From positions 310,001 to 374,000 of the forward strand of contig NZ_JBFNXJ010000002.1 in the NCBI RefSeq assembly GCF_040812015.1: a stretch of DNA of 64,000 bases. Direction: 5' to 3'. The stretch's first letter is position 1, and every line of letters begins with the position of its first letter. Shown here piece by piece: positions 16,042-24,912 of the stretch. The DNA is from Chitinivorax sp. PXF-14. GTDB taxonomy: Bacteria > Pseudomonadota > Gammaproteobacteria > Burkholderiales > SCOH01. The notes beneath the pieces were generated by a model that worked only from the letters and a program-made list of their open reading frames with translations, made no database searches and was not told the DNA's origin. The translations under genes were made by a program, and so were the position numbers.

Positions 16042-17253
16042 ATGAACAACGACCTCTCCAGCCTAAAGATCGACCGTACCGCTAGCCCACACCCCCAGCA
16101 GAGAAAACGCCGCTACGGCAGATGGGCCGCCCTCGCCGTGGCCGTGGCGGCCGGCAGCGCCTTCGTCCTCACCGCCGCGCAACGGCCGCAGACCGTGCAG
16201 ACCGTCTCGGTGACGAATGCCTACCCGTCGCAGGCGCTGACCGTGATCAACGCCACCGGCTATGTCGTCGCGCAGCGCAAGGCATCGATCGCCTCCAAGG
16301 CCACCGGCCGGCTCGAATGGCTCGGCGTGCGCGAGGGCAGCAAGGTCAAGGCCGGCGAGCTGATCGCGCGGCTCGAAAATGCCGACCTCAAGGCCAATGT
16401 CGCGCAGGCCGCGGCCAATGTCGATGTCGCCCGCGCCAACCTGCTGCAGGCCCAGGCCGAGCTGCAGGACGCCACGCGCGCCTGGCAGCGTTCGCTCGAT
16501 CTGCAGAAACAGAATTTTATCTCCACCGCCGAGGTCGACCAGGTCAAGGCGCGGCTCGATCGCGCCAAGGCGGCCGTCGAGGCCCAGCGCTCGGCCATCA
16601 ATGCCGCGCAGGCCGCCACCCAGGCGACGCGCGTGGCGGTCGAGAACACCGAGATCCGCGCCCCCTTCGACGGCGTGGTGCTGACCAAGAACGCCAACGT
16701 CGGCGACGTGGTGGCGCCCTTCTCGTCGAGCGCCGACGCCAAGGCCGCGGTGGTGACGATGGCCGACATGGGCACGCTCGAGGTCGAGGCCGATGTCTCG
16801 GAGGCGAGCGTGGGCAAGGTGAAGATCGGCATGCCCTGCGAGATCCAGCTCGACGCGCTGCCCGACATGCGCCTCAAGGGCGTGGTGGCGAGCCAGGTGC
16901 CATCGGTCGACCGGGCCAAGGCCACGATCATGTTCAAGATCCGCTTCGTCGATAAGGACGAGCGCGTGCTGCCCGAGATGAGCGCCAAGGTGGCCTTTCT
17001 CGAACGCGAGCTGAAGCCCGAGGAGCGCCAGCCCAAGGTCGCCGTCGCGCCGAGCGCGGTGGCCCGGGTCGACGGCAAGCCCGTGCTGTGGCTGATGGCC
17101 GAGGGCAAGGCCAGGCGCATCGACATTACGCTCGGCGAAAAGCTGGGCGACCTGCAGACGCTGCGCGGCGCCATCAAGGTTGGCGACAAGGTGATCAACA
17201 ACCCGACCGACAAACTCAAGGACGGCACCACAGTCCAGCTCGAGCAGAAATGA
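16042..17253 (+). CDS. HlyD/MacA-type periplasmic adaptor of an ABC exporter
   Basis: The 403-residue membrane-fusion protein has a cytoplasmic basic N-terminus, one membrane anchor at about residues 30-48 (WAALAVAVAAGSAFVLTAA), a biotinyl-lipoyl half (ATGYVVAQRKASIASKATGRLEWLGVREGSKVKAGELIARLEN), a long helical hairpin rich in Ala/Gln/Arg (about 120-205), the second lipoyl half (EIRAPFDGVVLTKNANVGDVVAP) and a beta-barrel. It bridges the inner-membrane ABC complex to the outer membrane or periplasm. It is the first gene of a four-gene operon: its TGA overlaps the ATG of the ATPase gene (ATGA at 17250-17253). DevB of cyanobacterial DevBCA exporters is a comparable partner. Substrate unknown. 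Confidence 0.9.
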   Translation: MNNDLSSLKIDRTASPHPQQRKRRYGRWAALAVAVAAGSAFVLTAAQRPQTVQTVSVTNAYPSQALTVINATGYVVAQRKASIASKATGRLEWLGVREGSKVKAGELIARLENADLKANVAQAAANVDVARANLLQAQAELQDATRAWQRSLDLQKQNFISTAEVDQVKARLDRAKAAVEAQRSAINAAQAATQATRVAVENTEIRAPFDGVVLTKNANVGDVVAPFSSSADAKAAVVTMADMGTLEVEADVSEASVGKVKIGMPCEIQLDALPDMRLKGVVASQVPSVDRAKATIMFKIRFVDKDERVLPEMSAKVAFLERELKPEERQPKVAVAPSAVARVDGKPVLWLMAEGKARRIDITLGEKLGDLQTLRGAIKVGDKVINNPTDKLKDGTTVQLEQK

Positions 17254-17939
17254 TGACGGCCGCCGTCTCGCTCAGGAATGTCGCCAAAAGCTATGTCCGT
17301 GGCGGCCAGGAGGTGCCGGTGCTGACCGACATCAGCTTCGACATCGCCGAGGGCGATTTCCTCGGCCTGATGGGGCCGTCGGGCTCGGGCAAATCGACGC
17401 TGCTCAACCTGATCGCCGGCATCGACAAGCCTACCTCGGGCCAGATCCTGATCGGCGGGCAGGACATCTCGCTGCTCGGCGAGTCGGCGCTCGCCGCCTG
17501 GCGCGCGGCCAACGTCGGTTTCATTTTCCAGTTCTACAACCTGATGCCGGTGCTCACCGCGCTCGAAAACGTCGAGCTGCCGCTGATGTTGACCGGGCTC
17601 GGCAGCCGCGAGCGGCGCCGCCACGCCGAGGCCGCGCTGGCCATGGTCGGGCTCGCCGACCGCATGAAGCACTACCCCAACGAGTTGTCGGGCGGCCAGC
17701 AGCAGCGCGTGGCGATCGCCCGCGCGATCGTCACCGACCCCACACTGATCGTCGCCGACGAACCCACCGGCGACCTCGACCGCAAATCGGCCGGCGAAAT
17801 CCTCGACATGCTCGACAGCCTCAACACCCAGCTCGGCAAGACCATCATCATGGTCACCCACGACCAGCGCGCCGCCGAGCGTGCCCACGCCATCCGCCAC
17901 CTGGAAAAGGGCGAGCTGTTGGCGCTCGACGTGCATTAG
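17250..17939 (+). CDS. ABC transporter ATPase (LolD/MacB-N-like)
   Basis: The 229-residue ATPase has Walker A GPSGSGKST, Q-loop FQFYNLMPVLTALENVELPL, signature LSGGQQQRVAIARAI, Walker B LIVADEPTGDLD and the switch His in TMVTHDQ-type MVTHD. Length and the PTGDLD motif are typical of the LolD/MacB/FtsE class that powers mechanotransmission-type exporters rather than importers. The start overlaps the adaptor stop by four bases; a second ATG at 17253 is equally possible. It ends 19 bp before the first permease. It would hydrolyse ATP at the cytoplasmic face for the two permeases that follow. Confidence 0.95.
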   Translation: MMTAAVSLRNVAKSYVRGGQEVPVLTDISFDIAEGDFLGLMGPSGSGKSTLLNLIAGIDKPTSGQILIGGQDISLLGESALAAWRAANVGFIFQFYNLMPVLTALENVELPLMLTGLGSRERRRHAEAALAMVGLADRMKHYPNELSGGQQQRVAIARAIVTDPTLIVADEPTGDLDRKSAGEILDMLDSLNTQLGKTIIMVTHDQRAAERAHAIRHLEKGELLALDVH

Positions 17940-17958
17940 CCGCCCCCAGCACGCGACC

Positions 17959-19122
17959 ATGCCCTATTTCTACCTCAAGATGGCGCTCAAGAACGGCTTC
18001 CGCCACCGGCTGCGGGCCACGCTGACCATCACCGGCATCGTCATCGCGATTCTCGCCTTCGGCCTGCTGCGCACCATCGTCAATGCCTGGTATGCCGGCG
18101 CCGACGCGGCGTCCGAATCGCGGCTGGTAACGCGCAACTCGATCTCGCTGGTGTTCACGCTGCCAATCAGCTACAAGGAGAAAATCCGCCAGGTGGACGG
18201 CATCAAGGGGCTGTCGTGGGCAAACTGGTTCGGCGGCGTGTACATCGATGAGCGCAATTTCTTCCCGCAATTTGCCGTCGACGCCGCGAGCTACATGCCG
18301 CTCTACCCCGAATACCAGTTCGACGAGGCCGAGCACAAGGCCTTCCTGCTCGACAAGCGCGGCGCGGCCGTGGGGCGCAAACTGGCGACCCGTTATGGCT
18401 GGAAGGTCGGCGACACGGTGCCGCTCAAGGGGACGATCTTCCCCGGCACGTATCAGTTCGTGGTGCGCGCCATCTTCGACGGCAAGACCAAGAACACCGA
18501 CACCAATGTGTTCTTTTTCCACTGGCAACTGCTCAATGACCGCATGGAGCAGCTCTACCCGGGCCGCGCCAACCGCATCGGCGTGTTCATCATCGGCCTG
18601 AGCGACCCGGCCGGTGCGGCGCAGGTGTCGCAGACCATCGACCGCGAGTTCCGCAACTCGCTGGCCGAAACGCTGACCGAGACCGAGAAGGCATTCCAGC
18701 TCGGCTTCGTGGCGATGACCGAGGCCATCGTGGTGGCGATCGAAATCGTCGCCTATGTGGTGATCCTCATCATCATGGCGGTGATGGCCAACACCATGGC
18801 CATGGCCGCGCGCGAACGCACCGCCGAATATGCCACGCTCAAGGCGCTGGGCTTTGCCCCCGGCGTGGTGGGCAGGCTGATCTTCATCGAGTCGATGCTG
18901 CTCGCGGCGATCGGCGGCGCCATCGGCATCGCGCTGACATTCCCGGTGGCGCGGGCTTTCGGCAGCGCGCTCGACAACCTGTTCCCGATATTCAACATCT
19001 CGCAGCAGACGATCATGCTGCAGGTGTTGTCCGCCGCGGTGGTGGGGCTTGCTGCCGCCGTCATCCCGGCGATCCGCTCGAGCCGGGTCAGGATCGTCGA
19101 AGGGCTGCGCAACATCGGCTGA
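17959..19122 (+). CDS. ABC transporter permease, FtsX/MacB type (first of two)
   Basis: The 387-residue protein has one N-terminal membrane span (about 19-40), a large periplasmic MacB-PCD-like domain (about 45-260) and three C-terminal spans (about 265-300, 316-340, 355-375), the topology of FtsX-domain permeases. The last region contains ANTMAMAARERTAEYATLKALGFAPG, the conserved coupling-helix motif (R..E....k.lGf). The longer open frame upstream of ATG 17959 lies inside the ATPase gene and is not needed. It has a paired but divergent permease next to it, implying a heterodimeric membrane part. Confidence 0.9.
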   Translation: MPYFYLKMALKNGFRHRLRATLTITGIVIAILAFGLLRTIVNAWYAGADAASESRLVTRNSISLVFTLPISYKEKIRQVDGIKGLSWANWFGGVYIDERNFFPQFAVDAASYMPLYPEYQFDEAEHKAFLLDKRGAAVGRKLATRYGWKVGDTVPLKGTIFPGTYQFVVRAIFDGKTKNTDTNVFFFHWQLLNDRMEQLYPGRANRIGVFIIGLSDPAGAAQVSQTIDREFRNSLAETLTETEKAFQLGFVAMTEAIVVAIEIVAYVVILIIMAVMANTMAMAARERTAEYATLKALGFAPGVVGRLIFIESMLLAAIGGAIGIALTFPVARAFGSALDNLFPIFNISQQTIMLQVLSAAVVGLAAAVIPAIRSSRVRIVEGLRNIG

Positions 19123-19128
19123 TCTCCC

Positions 19129-20295
19129 ATGCGCATTCCTTTCCCCTACATCTACCGCAACCTGCTGACGCGCAAGCTCACCACGGCGCTCACGGCCGGC
19201 GGCATGGCGCTGGTGGTGTTCGTCTACGCCACGGTGCTGATGCTCGAAGCCGGCCTCAAGGAAACCCTGGTGCAGACCGGCAGCGAGGATAACGTCACGG
19301 TCATCCGCAAGTCCTCGCAAACCGAGGTGCAGAGCGCCATCGACCGCAAGCAGGCCGGCATCATCGAATCGAGCCCGCAGATCGCCTATGGCGGCGATGG
19401 CCGCAAGCTGGTGTCGAAGGAGTCGGTGGTGCTGATCACGCTGCCCAAGCGCGATTCGGACAAGCCCTCGAACGTGGTGATCCGCGGCACCTCGCTCACC
19501 GGCCTGGCGCTCAGGCCCCAGGTCAAGCTGGCCGCGGGGCGCATGTTCAAGCCCGGCAGCGCCGAGATCGTCGCCGGCCGTGCCATCGCGGAGCGCTTCA
19601 AGGGCGGCGGTATCGGCGAGACGATACGCTTCGGGCAGCGGGAGTGGCGGGTGGTCGGGGTGTTCGATGCTGGCAAGACCGGCTTCAACTCCGAAATATG
19701 GGGCGATGTCGAGCAGATGATGCAGGCCTTCCGCCGCCCGGTGTTCTCGGCGCTCACGTTCAAGCTCGCCGACAGCCAGCAGTTCGAGGCGTTCGTCAAC
19801 GCCATCGAGGGCGATCCGCGCCTCACCGTCGAGGCCAAGCGCGAGACGCAGTTCTACGCCGATCAATCCGAGGTGATGGCCAAGTTCATCAAATACCTTG
19901 GGCTGGCGCTGTCGATCATCTTTTCGCTCGGCGCCATCATCGGCGCGATGATCACGATGTATGCCTCGGTCTCCAACCGCATCGGCGAGATCGGCACGTT
20001 GCGCGCCTTGGGCTTTGGCCGGTCGAGCGTGCTGGCGGCCTTCCTGATCGAAGCGCTGGCGCTGGCCGGCCTGGGCGGCGTCATCGGCATCGTCTGCGCC
20101 TCGGGCATGCAGTTGCTGACGATTTCCACGATGAACTGGCAGACCTTCTCGGAACTGGCATTCTCGTTCACGCTCACCCCCGGGATCGTGCTCAGGTCGC
20201 TGCTGTTTGCCCTGTTCATGGGGCTCGTCGGCGGCTTTCTGCCGGCGGCACGCGCCGCGCGCATGAAAATCGTCGACGCCCTGCGCGAAGCCTGA
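19129..20295 (+). CDS. ABC transporter permease, FtsX/MacB type (second of two)
   Basis: This 388-residue permease has the same layout as its neighbour: one N-terminal span (about 20-40), a periplasmic domain with EDNVTVIRKSSQTEVQSAI and VVGVFDAGKTGFNSEIWGD, then three spans from about residue 265 with the coupling motif SNRIGEIGTLRALGFGRSSV. It begins six bases after the first permease stop. Two different permease genes mean the exporter works as a heterodimer with an ATPase dimer, as in several uncharacterised lipid or peptide exporters. An outer-membrane TolC-like gene is absent from the cluster. Confidence 0.9.
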   Translation: MRIPFPYIYRNLLTRKLTTALTAGGMALVVFVYATVLMLEAGLKETLVQTGSEDNVTVIRKSSQTEVQSAIDRKQAGIIESSPQIAYGGDGRKLVSKESVVLITLPKRDSDKPSNVVIRGTSLTGLALRPQVKLAAGRMFKPGSAEIVAGRAIAERFKGGGIGETIRFGQREWRVVGVFDAGKTGFNSEIWGDVEQMMQAFRRPVFSALTFKLADSQQFEAFVNAIEGDPRLTVEAKRETQFYADQSEVMAKFIKYLGLALSIIFSLGAIIGAMITMYASVSNRIGEIGTLRALGFGRSSVLAAFLIEALALAGLGGVIGIVCASGMQLLTISTMNWQTFSELAFSFTLTPGIVLRSLLFALFMGLVGGFLPAARAARMKIVDALREA

Positions 20296-20465
20296 TCCAT
20301 CACAATTTAAAAGATTTTACTTATATTCTGAATTTCGCATTTATCTGACTGGGTTAACCCTAGCAATGCCGTCATTATTTGCGTGCGGGCAGCACGCTTA
20401 TAGTCGGTAATACTTGTATTCGACCCGGAAAACGACGCAAAATAGAGTCACTACTCAAATCTTTA

Positions 20466-20492
20466 TTGACTCCGGCAAGCGAGTGCTAAAAT
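20466..20492 (+). promoter_or_regulatory. Possible promoter of the zinc-ribbon gene
   Basis: TTGACT (20466-20471) and TAAAAT (20487-20492) flank a 15-bp spacer, shorter than optimal. Transcription would start near 20499, downstream of the ATG at 20491, which supports the ATG at 20533 as the true start. Confidence 0.4.
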
Positions 20493-20532
20493 GGAAGACG
20501 AACAACAACAATCACTTGAAGGAGAGGAAGAA

Positions 20533-20850
20533 ATGCCAAACGGAGCGGACATCCGCATCAGGATTCACAGCCGCGAGTCGGCCATTGCCGATTTGTGCCG
20601 CAAATACTGGCTGGTCAGCAGTCCGCCCAATTTCGAGTTCTCGGTCGAGCAGCTCGCCGACAGCTATGGCATGGACGTCAAGGCCATCCACAAGGTGGTC
20701 GGCCAGAACTGTACGGCGACCGGGGAAAGCACCCAGTGCTCGGTGTGCGGCAAGAAGATCATCTACCGCAACCGCACGACCTACAAGCAGGTGAAGACGT
20801 ATCTGCTGCGCGACTGGATATGTCGCGAGTGTTACGACAAGCGCAACTGA
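20533..20850 (+). CDS. Small zinc-ribbon protein, unknown function
   Basis: The 105-residue protein has a helical N-terminal half (IHSRESAIADLCRKYWLVSSP, then FSVEQLADSYGMDVKAIHKVV, which could form a helix-turn-helix) and a C-terminal zinc ribbon with CSVCGKK and, 26 residues on, CRECYDKR. Two CxxC knuckles suggest one structural zinc. A nucleic-acid-binding role is a reasonable inference but no family is recognised. ATG 20533 is preferred to 20491 because GGAGAGGAAG lies directly upstream and the putative promoter overlaps 20491. Base composition upstream is AT-richer than the neighbours. A hairpin at 20860-20884 follows the stop. Confidence 0.75.
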   Translation: MPNGADIRIRIHSRESAIADLCRKYWLVSSPPNFEFSVEQLADSYGMDVKAIHKVVGQNCTATGESTQCSVCGKKIIYRNRTTYKQVKTYLLRDWICRECYDKRN

Positions 20851-20859
20851 GCGACAAGG

Positions 20860-20884
20860 CAAACGGCGGGATTCCCGCCGTTTG
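20860..20884. terminator. Hairpin terminator between convergent genes
   Basis: CAAACGGCGGG (20860-20870) and CCCGCCGTTTG (20874-20884) form an 11-bp stem with a 3-nt loop, between the zinc-ribbon gene and the convergent GGDEF gene. The T-tract is short on both sides, so efficiency is uncertain. Confidence 0.65.
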
Positions 20885-20892
20885 TCATTGCG

Positions 20893-22494
20893 TCATTCAA
20901 AAAACTGCCAATTGCTGCGGCCGGCGTGCTTGGCCCGGTACATGGCCTGATCAGCCCGCTTCAGCAGCTGCAGGGCACCGTCGCCGTGCAGCGGGAACAG
21001 GCTGATGCCGATGCTGGCGCCGACACGGATCTCGCTGCCTGCAATATGGAAAGGCTGCACCGCCGCCGTCAGCACCTTCTGGGCAATCGGTACCACGTCT
21101 TCCTTGCTGGTGATGTGCGGCACGATCAGCGTGAACTCGTCGCCGGCAAGCCGCGCCACGGTGTCACCGGTACGCACGCTGGCCGTCAGCCGGTGGGCGA
21201 ACAGCTTGAGCAGCGCATCGCCGACATCGTGGCCGTTCTCGTCGTTGACCGGCTTGAAACCATCGAGGTCGACGAACAGCACGGCCACCATCTCGCGTGT
21301 GCGCATCGCCTGGGCGATGGTCTGCTCCAGGCGGTCGCCAAACAACAGCCGGTTGGGCAGCTCGGTCAGCGGGTCGTGATAAGCCTGCCACGCCATGCGC
21401 TCCTCTTCGCGCTTGCGCGTGGTGATGTCTTCGAACACCGTCGCATAATGGGTGATCTCGTCGTGGCGGTCGCGCAGGCAGATCAGCGTCATCCACTCCG
21501 GGTACACCTCGCCGTTCTTGCGGCGGTTCCAGATCTCGCCCGCCCACATGCCACGCCGGCTCACGGCGGACCAGATATGCTGATAGAACACGGCGTGATG
21601 AATGCCCGAGTTGAGGATGTCGATGTGCCGGTCGACCGCCTCGTCCGCCGTATAGCCGGTGATCTGGGTGAAGGCCGCGTTGACCGACTGGATGCGGCCG
21701 CCGGCATCGGAAATCATCACGCCATGCGGGATCACGTCCACCACGCTCGCGAGCAGGCCCTGGTGGGCAAAGCAGGCCTTGAGGTCGGAGATGTCGGTAT
21801 CGGCGCCGACCCAGCAGACCTTGCCATCCCGCACCAGGCGGCGCCCGCGCGACAACACCCAGCGCCAGCCGCCACAGGCCGCACGCAAGCGGAGCTCGCT
21901 GGCAAAGCACTCGCCACGCTGCACGCAATCGACCAGGCGATTGCGCCACGGATTCGCATCGTCCGGGTGCACCATGGATTCGTAGCTGAAGCCCATGTCG
22001 CGCTCGTAGCCGAGCATGTCCCACCACAGATCGTGGCGGCGGATCGCCGACGAATGCGGGTCAAATTCCCACGGCCCGACGGCGGCGGCAGATATGCAGG
22101 CGTCGACGGCATTGGCCGGCGGTATCTCGCGCTCGATGGCGGCATCGGTCGCCACCGACACCAGCCGCATATTGTCGAGCATCGGCTTGACGGCAATCGT
22201 CAGGCCGCCGACACGGCGCGCACCGCCCGCCACCGGCAGCATCGCCACGGCCTCGACCAGCGCCGCCAGCAGCGAATTGCGTTCGGCCAGCAGCGGCAGC
22301 GATGTTGTCAGCGGCAATTCATGCTCGGCGAGCCCCATCAGGCGGCAGAACTCGTCGTCGCGCGCCATCACCCGCTGCGCATCATCGAGCAGCAGCATGC
22401 CTGATGTGCTGTCGGGAACAACGTGGCCAGTATTCTTGTAGCGTGCTGCGCGACCAAGCTGTGGCGCGGAGTACGCACGTAGCTGAGGGATCAT
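20893..22494 (-). CDS. PAS-domain diguanylate cyclase (GGDEF protein)
   Basis: The protein of about 533 residues has no membrane span. Three PAS-like regions are visible: an N-terminal one (SGMLLLDDAQRVMARDDEFCRLMGL), a PAS with PAC-like ending (WEFDPHSSAIRRHDLWWDMLGYE...WVGADTDISDLK) and a third (VDVIPHGVMISDAGGRIQSVNAAFTQITGYTADEAV...FEDITTRKREEE). The GGDEF domain follows with DPLTELPNR, FVDLDGFKPVND and RLAGDEF, an AGDEF variant of the active-site loop, which is active in several known cyclases. It would make cyclic-di-GMP. The start is uncertain: the frame is open to 22626, but TTGACA on this strand (22574-22569) overlaps the ATG at 22569, so the ATG at 22494 is chosen; no good ribosome binding site. 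Confidence 0.85.
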   Translation of the reverse strand: MIPQLRAYSAPQLGRAARYKNTGHVVPDSTSGMLLLDDAQRVMARDDEFCRLMGLAEHELPLTTSLPLLAERNSLLAALVEAVAMLPVAGGARRVGGLTIAVKPMLDNMRLVSVATDAAIEREIPPANAVDACISAAAVGPWEFDPHSSAIRRHDLWWDMLGYERDMGFSYESMVHPDDANPWRNRLVDCVQRGECFASELRLRAACGGWRWVLSRGRRLVRDGKVCWVGADTDISDLKACFAHQGLLASVVDVIPHGVMISDAGGRIQSVNAAFTQITGYTADEAVDRHIDILNSGIHHAVFYQHIWSAVSRRGMWAGEIWNRRKNGEVYPEWMTLICLRDRHDEITHYATVFEDITTRKREEERMAWQAYHDPLTELPNRLLFGDRLEQTIAQAMRTREMVAVLFVDLDGFKPVNDENGHDVGDALLKLFAHRLTASVRTGDTVARLAGDEFTLIVPHITSKEDVVPIAQKVLTAAVQPFHIAGSEIRVGASIGISLFPLHGDGALQLLKRADQAMYRAKHAGRSNWQFFE

Positions 22495-22673
22495 GGCAGA
22501 ACCGGGGCGGGCTTGAGGGGCAAAACAAGGGGGCTGCCATAATGTAGCCCTATTTGCCGGCACCCGCATGTCAAAAATACCTATGTGAGAATGCGACGTG
22601 ATCGACATCGGCAATGCCAGCCGCACGCCCTTGCGGCTACGTCCGCCCCTGGCGCATGGTGTACAATTGCGCG

Positions 22674-23351
22674 GTGAAACTGCTTGCCCTCGATACCTCT
22701 ACCGAATTCTTGTCCCTCGCCCTGTGGCTTGACGGACACCTCTCCACCCGGGACCTGCGGGTGGGCCAGAAACATTCCGAACAGACGCTGCCCTTGCTGC
22801 GCGAGCTGCTGGACGCCGCCGGCATCGGCTTAGCCGATCTCGACGGCATCGCCTTCGGCAACGGCCCCGGCTCCTTCACCGGCCTGCGCATCGGCTGCGG
22901 TATCGTGCAGGGCCTGGCCTTCGCACACGAGCTGCCCGTCGTCGGCGTGTCGAGCCTGCTTGCGCTGGCCGAAAGCGATGGCCACGAGCGGGTCATCAGC
23001 TGCCTCGATGCGCGCATGAACCAGGTCTATTTCGCCGCCTACCAGCGTGCGGACCAAGGCTGGCGGACCGTCGTCGAGCCAGGGCTGTACGACCCTGACG
23101 CCACCCCCACCCTGCCCGGAGACGGCTGGCACGGCACCGGCAGCGGCTTCGCGGCCTTCCCCGCACTGGCCGAGCGCTATGCGGGGCAGATGGCCAGCTG
23201 CAACGCCGCCAGCCACCCCGAGGCCGCCGCCATCGCGGTGCTTGGCGCACGTGAATTCGAGGCTGGGCGCGGCCTGCCGGCACGCGACGCAACGCTACTC
23301 TATGTGCGGGACAAGGTCGCGCTGACCGTTCACGAGCAGCCGCGCAAATGA
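22674..23351 (+). CDS. tsaB: tRNA N6-threonylcarbamoyladenosine (t6A) biosynthesis protein TsaB
   Basis: The 225-residue protein starts KLLALDTSTEFLSLAL and contains GPGSFTGLRIG, the signature of TsaB, the ASKHA-fold scaffold partner of TsaD/TsaE in t6A37 modification of tRNAs reading ANN codons. The family start lies at GTG 22674; an in-frame ATG at 22656 would add six residues without a ribosome binding site. TACAAT at 22662-22667 is just upstream, so the message may be leaderless. It overlaps rimI by four bases (ATGA at 23348-23351), giving the common tsaB-rimI-udg order. Confidence 0.94.
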   Translation: MKLLALDTSTEFLSLALWLDGHLSTRDLRVGQKHSEQTLPLLRELLDAAGIGLADLDGIAFGNGPGSFTGLRIGCGIVQGLAFAHELPVVGVSSLLALAESDGHERVISCLDARMNQVYFAAYQRADQGWRTVVEPGLYDPDATPTLPGDGWHGTGSGFAAFPALAERYAGQMASCNAASHPEAAAIAVLGAREFEAGRGLPARDATLLYVRDKVALTVHEQPRK

Positions 23352-23794
23352 CGCTCGACTTCCGCCGCATGAGCGAGGATGACCTCGATCGCGTGATGGC
23401 GATCGAACAGGCGATCTACCCCTACCCGTGGACGCGCGGCAACTTTGCCGACTCGCTGCGCGGCGAGCAGAGCTGCTGGACTGCCTGGAACCCGGCAAAC
23501 GAGATGATCGGCTACTGCATCATCATGCCGGTCGTCGACGAGGCGCACCTGCTCAACATCAGCATCGCCAAATCGAGCCAGGGCAAGGGCCTGGGCCGAA
23601 AACTGCTCGACTTCGCCATCGACACCTCGCGCGCCCACGGCGCCAGCATCATGCTGCTCGAAGTGCGTGAATCGAACCTCGTGGCACAAACGCTCTACCA
23701 TTCGCTCGGCTTCAACAACAGCGGCGTGCGCAAGAACTACTATCCGGTCCACGGTGGCCGCGAACACGCCGTGCTGATGGAGCTGCCGCTATGA
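23348..23794 (+). CDS. rimI: Ribosomal protein S18-alanine N-acetyltransferase
   Basis: The 148-residue GNAT enzyme acetylates the N-terminal Ala of ribosomal protein S18. Typical RimI features are [10 protein letters not shown] near the N-terminus, acetyl-CoA-binding [12 protein letters not shown] (Q/RxxGxG/A), [19 protein letters not shown], and [17 protein letters not shown] at the end. It overlaps tsaB upstream and the uracil-DNA glycosylase gene downstream by four bases each (ATGA), so the three genes are translationally coupled. Confidence 0.94.
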   Translation: MTLDFRRMSEDDLDRVMAIEQAIYPYPWTRGNFADSLRGEQSCWTAWNPANEMIGYCIIMPVVDEAHLLNISIAKSSQGKGLGRKLLDFAIDTSRAHGASIMLLEVRESNLVAQTLYHSLGFNNSGVRKNYYPVHGGREHAVLMELPL

Positions 23795-24648
23795 GCCGGC
23801 GCGACCTGCTGCTCAGGGAAATCGGCCTGAGCCCGGTGTGGCGCTTGCGCACCGGCATGACTGAAACGGCGGCAGACGCCTCGCCCGTGGCGGAATCGGC
23901 CAGCCCCGCCGTGATCGAGACCACGGCGCCGCCTTCCGTCTCCAGCCCAACGGCACCGCCTGGCCGCGCTCCGGCAGCACCTCCAGCCTGGCTCGACGAC
24001 GCCCCGCCGCCCTCAGCCCCGCCACCGCAGCAGGCCGACGAGCCCGCGCCCCCGGCGGACGGCCGCACCCAGCGCATCCACACCCTCGATTGGGACCAGT
24101 TGCAGGGCGAGGTTGCCGGCTGCCAGGCATGCCCGCTGTGCAAGACCCGCCGCAACACCGTGTTCGGCGTCGGCGACGCCCGCGCCGACTGGCTCATCGT
24201 CGGCGAGGCCCCCGGTGGCGAGGAGGACAGGCAGGGAGAGCCATTCGTCGGCCCGGCCGGCAAGCTGCTCGACAATATGTTGAACGCCGTCGGCCTCAAG
24301 CGCGGCGACAATGTCTTCATCGCCAATGTGCTCAAATGCCGCCCGCCACAAAACCGGGACCCGGCGCCCCACGAGGTGCAGCAGTGCGAGCCTTTCCTGC
24401 TGCGCCAGATCGAGCTGATCCAGCCGAAAATCATCGTCGCGCTCGGCCGCTTCGCCGCGCAAAGCCTGCTCAAGAGCGATGCACGCATCGGCTCGCTGCG
24501 CGGCAAGGTCCACACCTACCATGGCGTGCCGCTGGTCATCACCTACCACCCGGCCTACCTGCTGCGTAACCAGCCGGACAAGGCCCGCGCCTGGGAGGAC
24601 CTGTGCCTCGCCCGGAAGACCTACCGGGAAGCCGGCCCGCAGCAGTAA
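23791..24648 (+). CDS. Uracil-DNA glycosylase, family 4 (Fe-S)
   Basis: The 285-residue protein has a Pro/Ala-rich linker (about residues 25-92) and then a family 4 uracil-DNA glycosylase domain that removes uracil from DNA. The [4Fe-4S] ligands are C111, C114, C183 and C199 (CxxC, KCRPPxNR, C.PFL). Motif A is GEAPG (138-142) in the loop before [16 protein letters not shown], and motif B is the HPAYLLR near the C-terminus. Family 4 enzymes of thermophiles are near 200 residues; the N-terminal extension is common in proteobacteria. Overlaps rimI by four bases. Confidence 0.93.
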   Translation: MSRRDLLLREIGLSPVWRLRTGMTETAADASPVAESASPAVIETTAPPSVSSPTAPPGRAPAAPPAWLDDAPPPSAPPPQQADEPAPPADGRTQRIHTLDWDQLQGEVAGCQACPLCKTRRNTVFGVGDARADWLIVGEAPGGEEDRQGEPFVGPAGKLLDNMLNAVGLKRGDNVFIANVLKCRPPQNRDPAPHEVQQCEPFLLRQIELIQPKIIVALGRFAAQSLLKSDARIGSLRGKVHTYHGVPLVITYHPAYLLRNQPDKARAWEDLCLARKTYREAGPQQ

Positions 24649-24669
24649 GTCTCGCCGATTGGCGCCTGG

Positions 24670-24689
24670 ATCGCGGCTACGGCCGCGAT
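24670..24689 (+). terminator. Stem-loop after the tsaB-rimI-udg operon
   Basis: ATCGCGGC-TACG-GCCGCGAT forms an 8-bp stem with a UNCG-like tetraloop 22 bp after the glycosylase stop, and flanking GGCGC/GCGCC can extend it. There is no T-tract, so it may act as a 3' stabiliser rather than an intrinsic terminator. The rest of 24649-24912 shows nothing else. Confidence 0.4.
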
Positions 24690-24912
24690 TAGCGCCCACC
24701 GGCACGCAGCCCCACCAAGCCGGGGCGCCTGGATGGGCAAACGCCCGCTCGCAGCCACATCGCCAAAATCAACAACTTGGCGTCAAGACCACAATGGCGA
24801 GTCAACAATGGCTTGCAGCCCACCGCGCTTCTCCCCTATGCTGTCCGCATCCTGCGGATGCGCCTTTAATATCATTAAAATCTGATATTTACCTCCACCT
24901 GACGATCCAGGC

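Noticed and set aside
17854-19866. A 670-codon open frame on the - strand
   Set aside because: Antisense to the exporter permeases; composition (Arg, His, Asp rich) is that of a reverse-complement shadow.
20491-20532. Upstream ATG for the zinc-ribbon gene
   Set aside because: No ribosome binding site, and the putative -10 overlaps it; ATG 20533 has GGAGAGGAAG.
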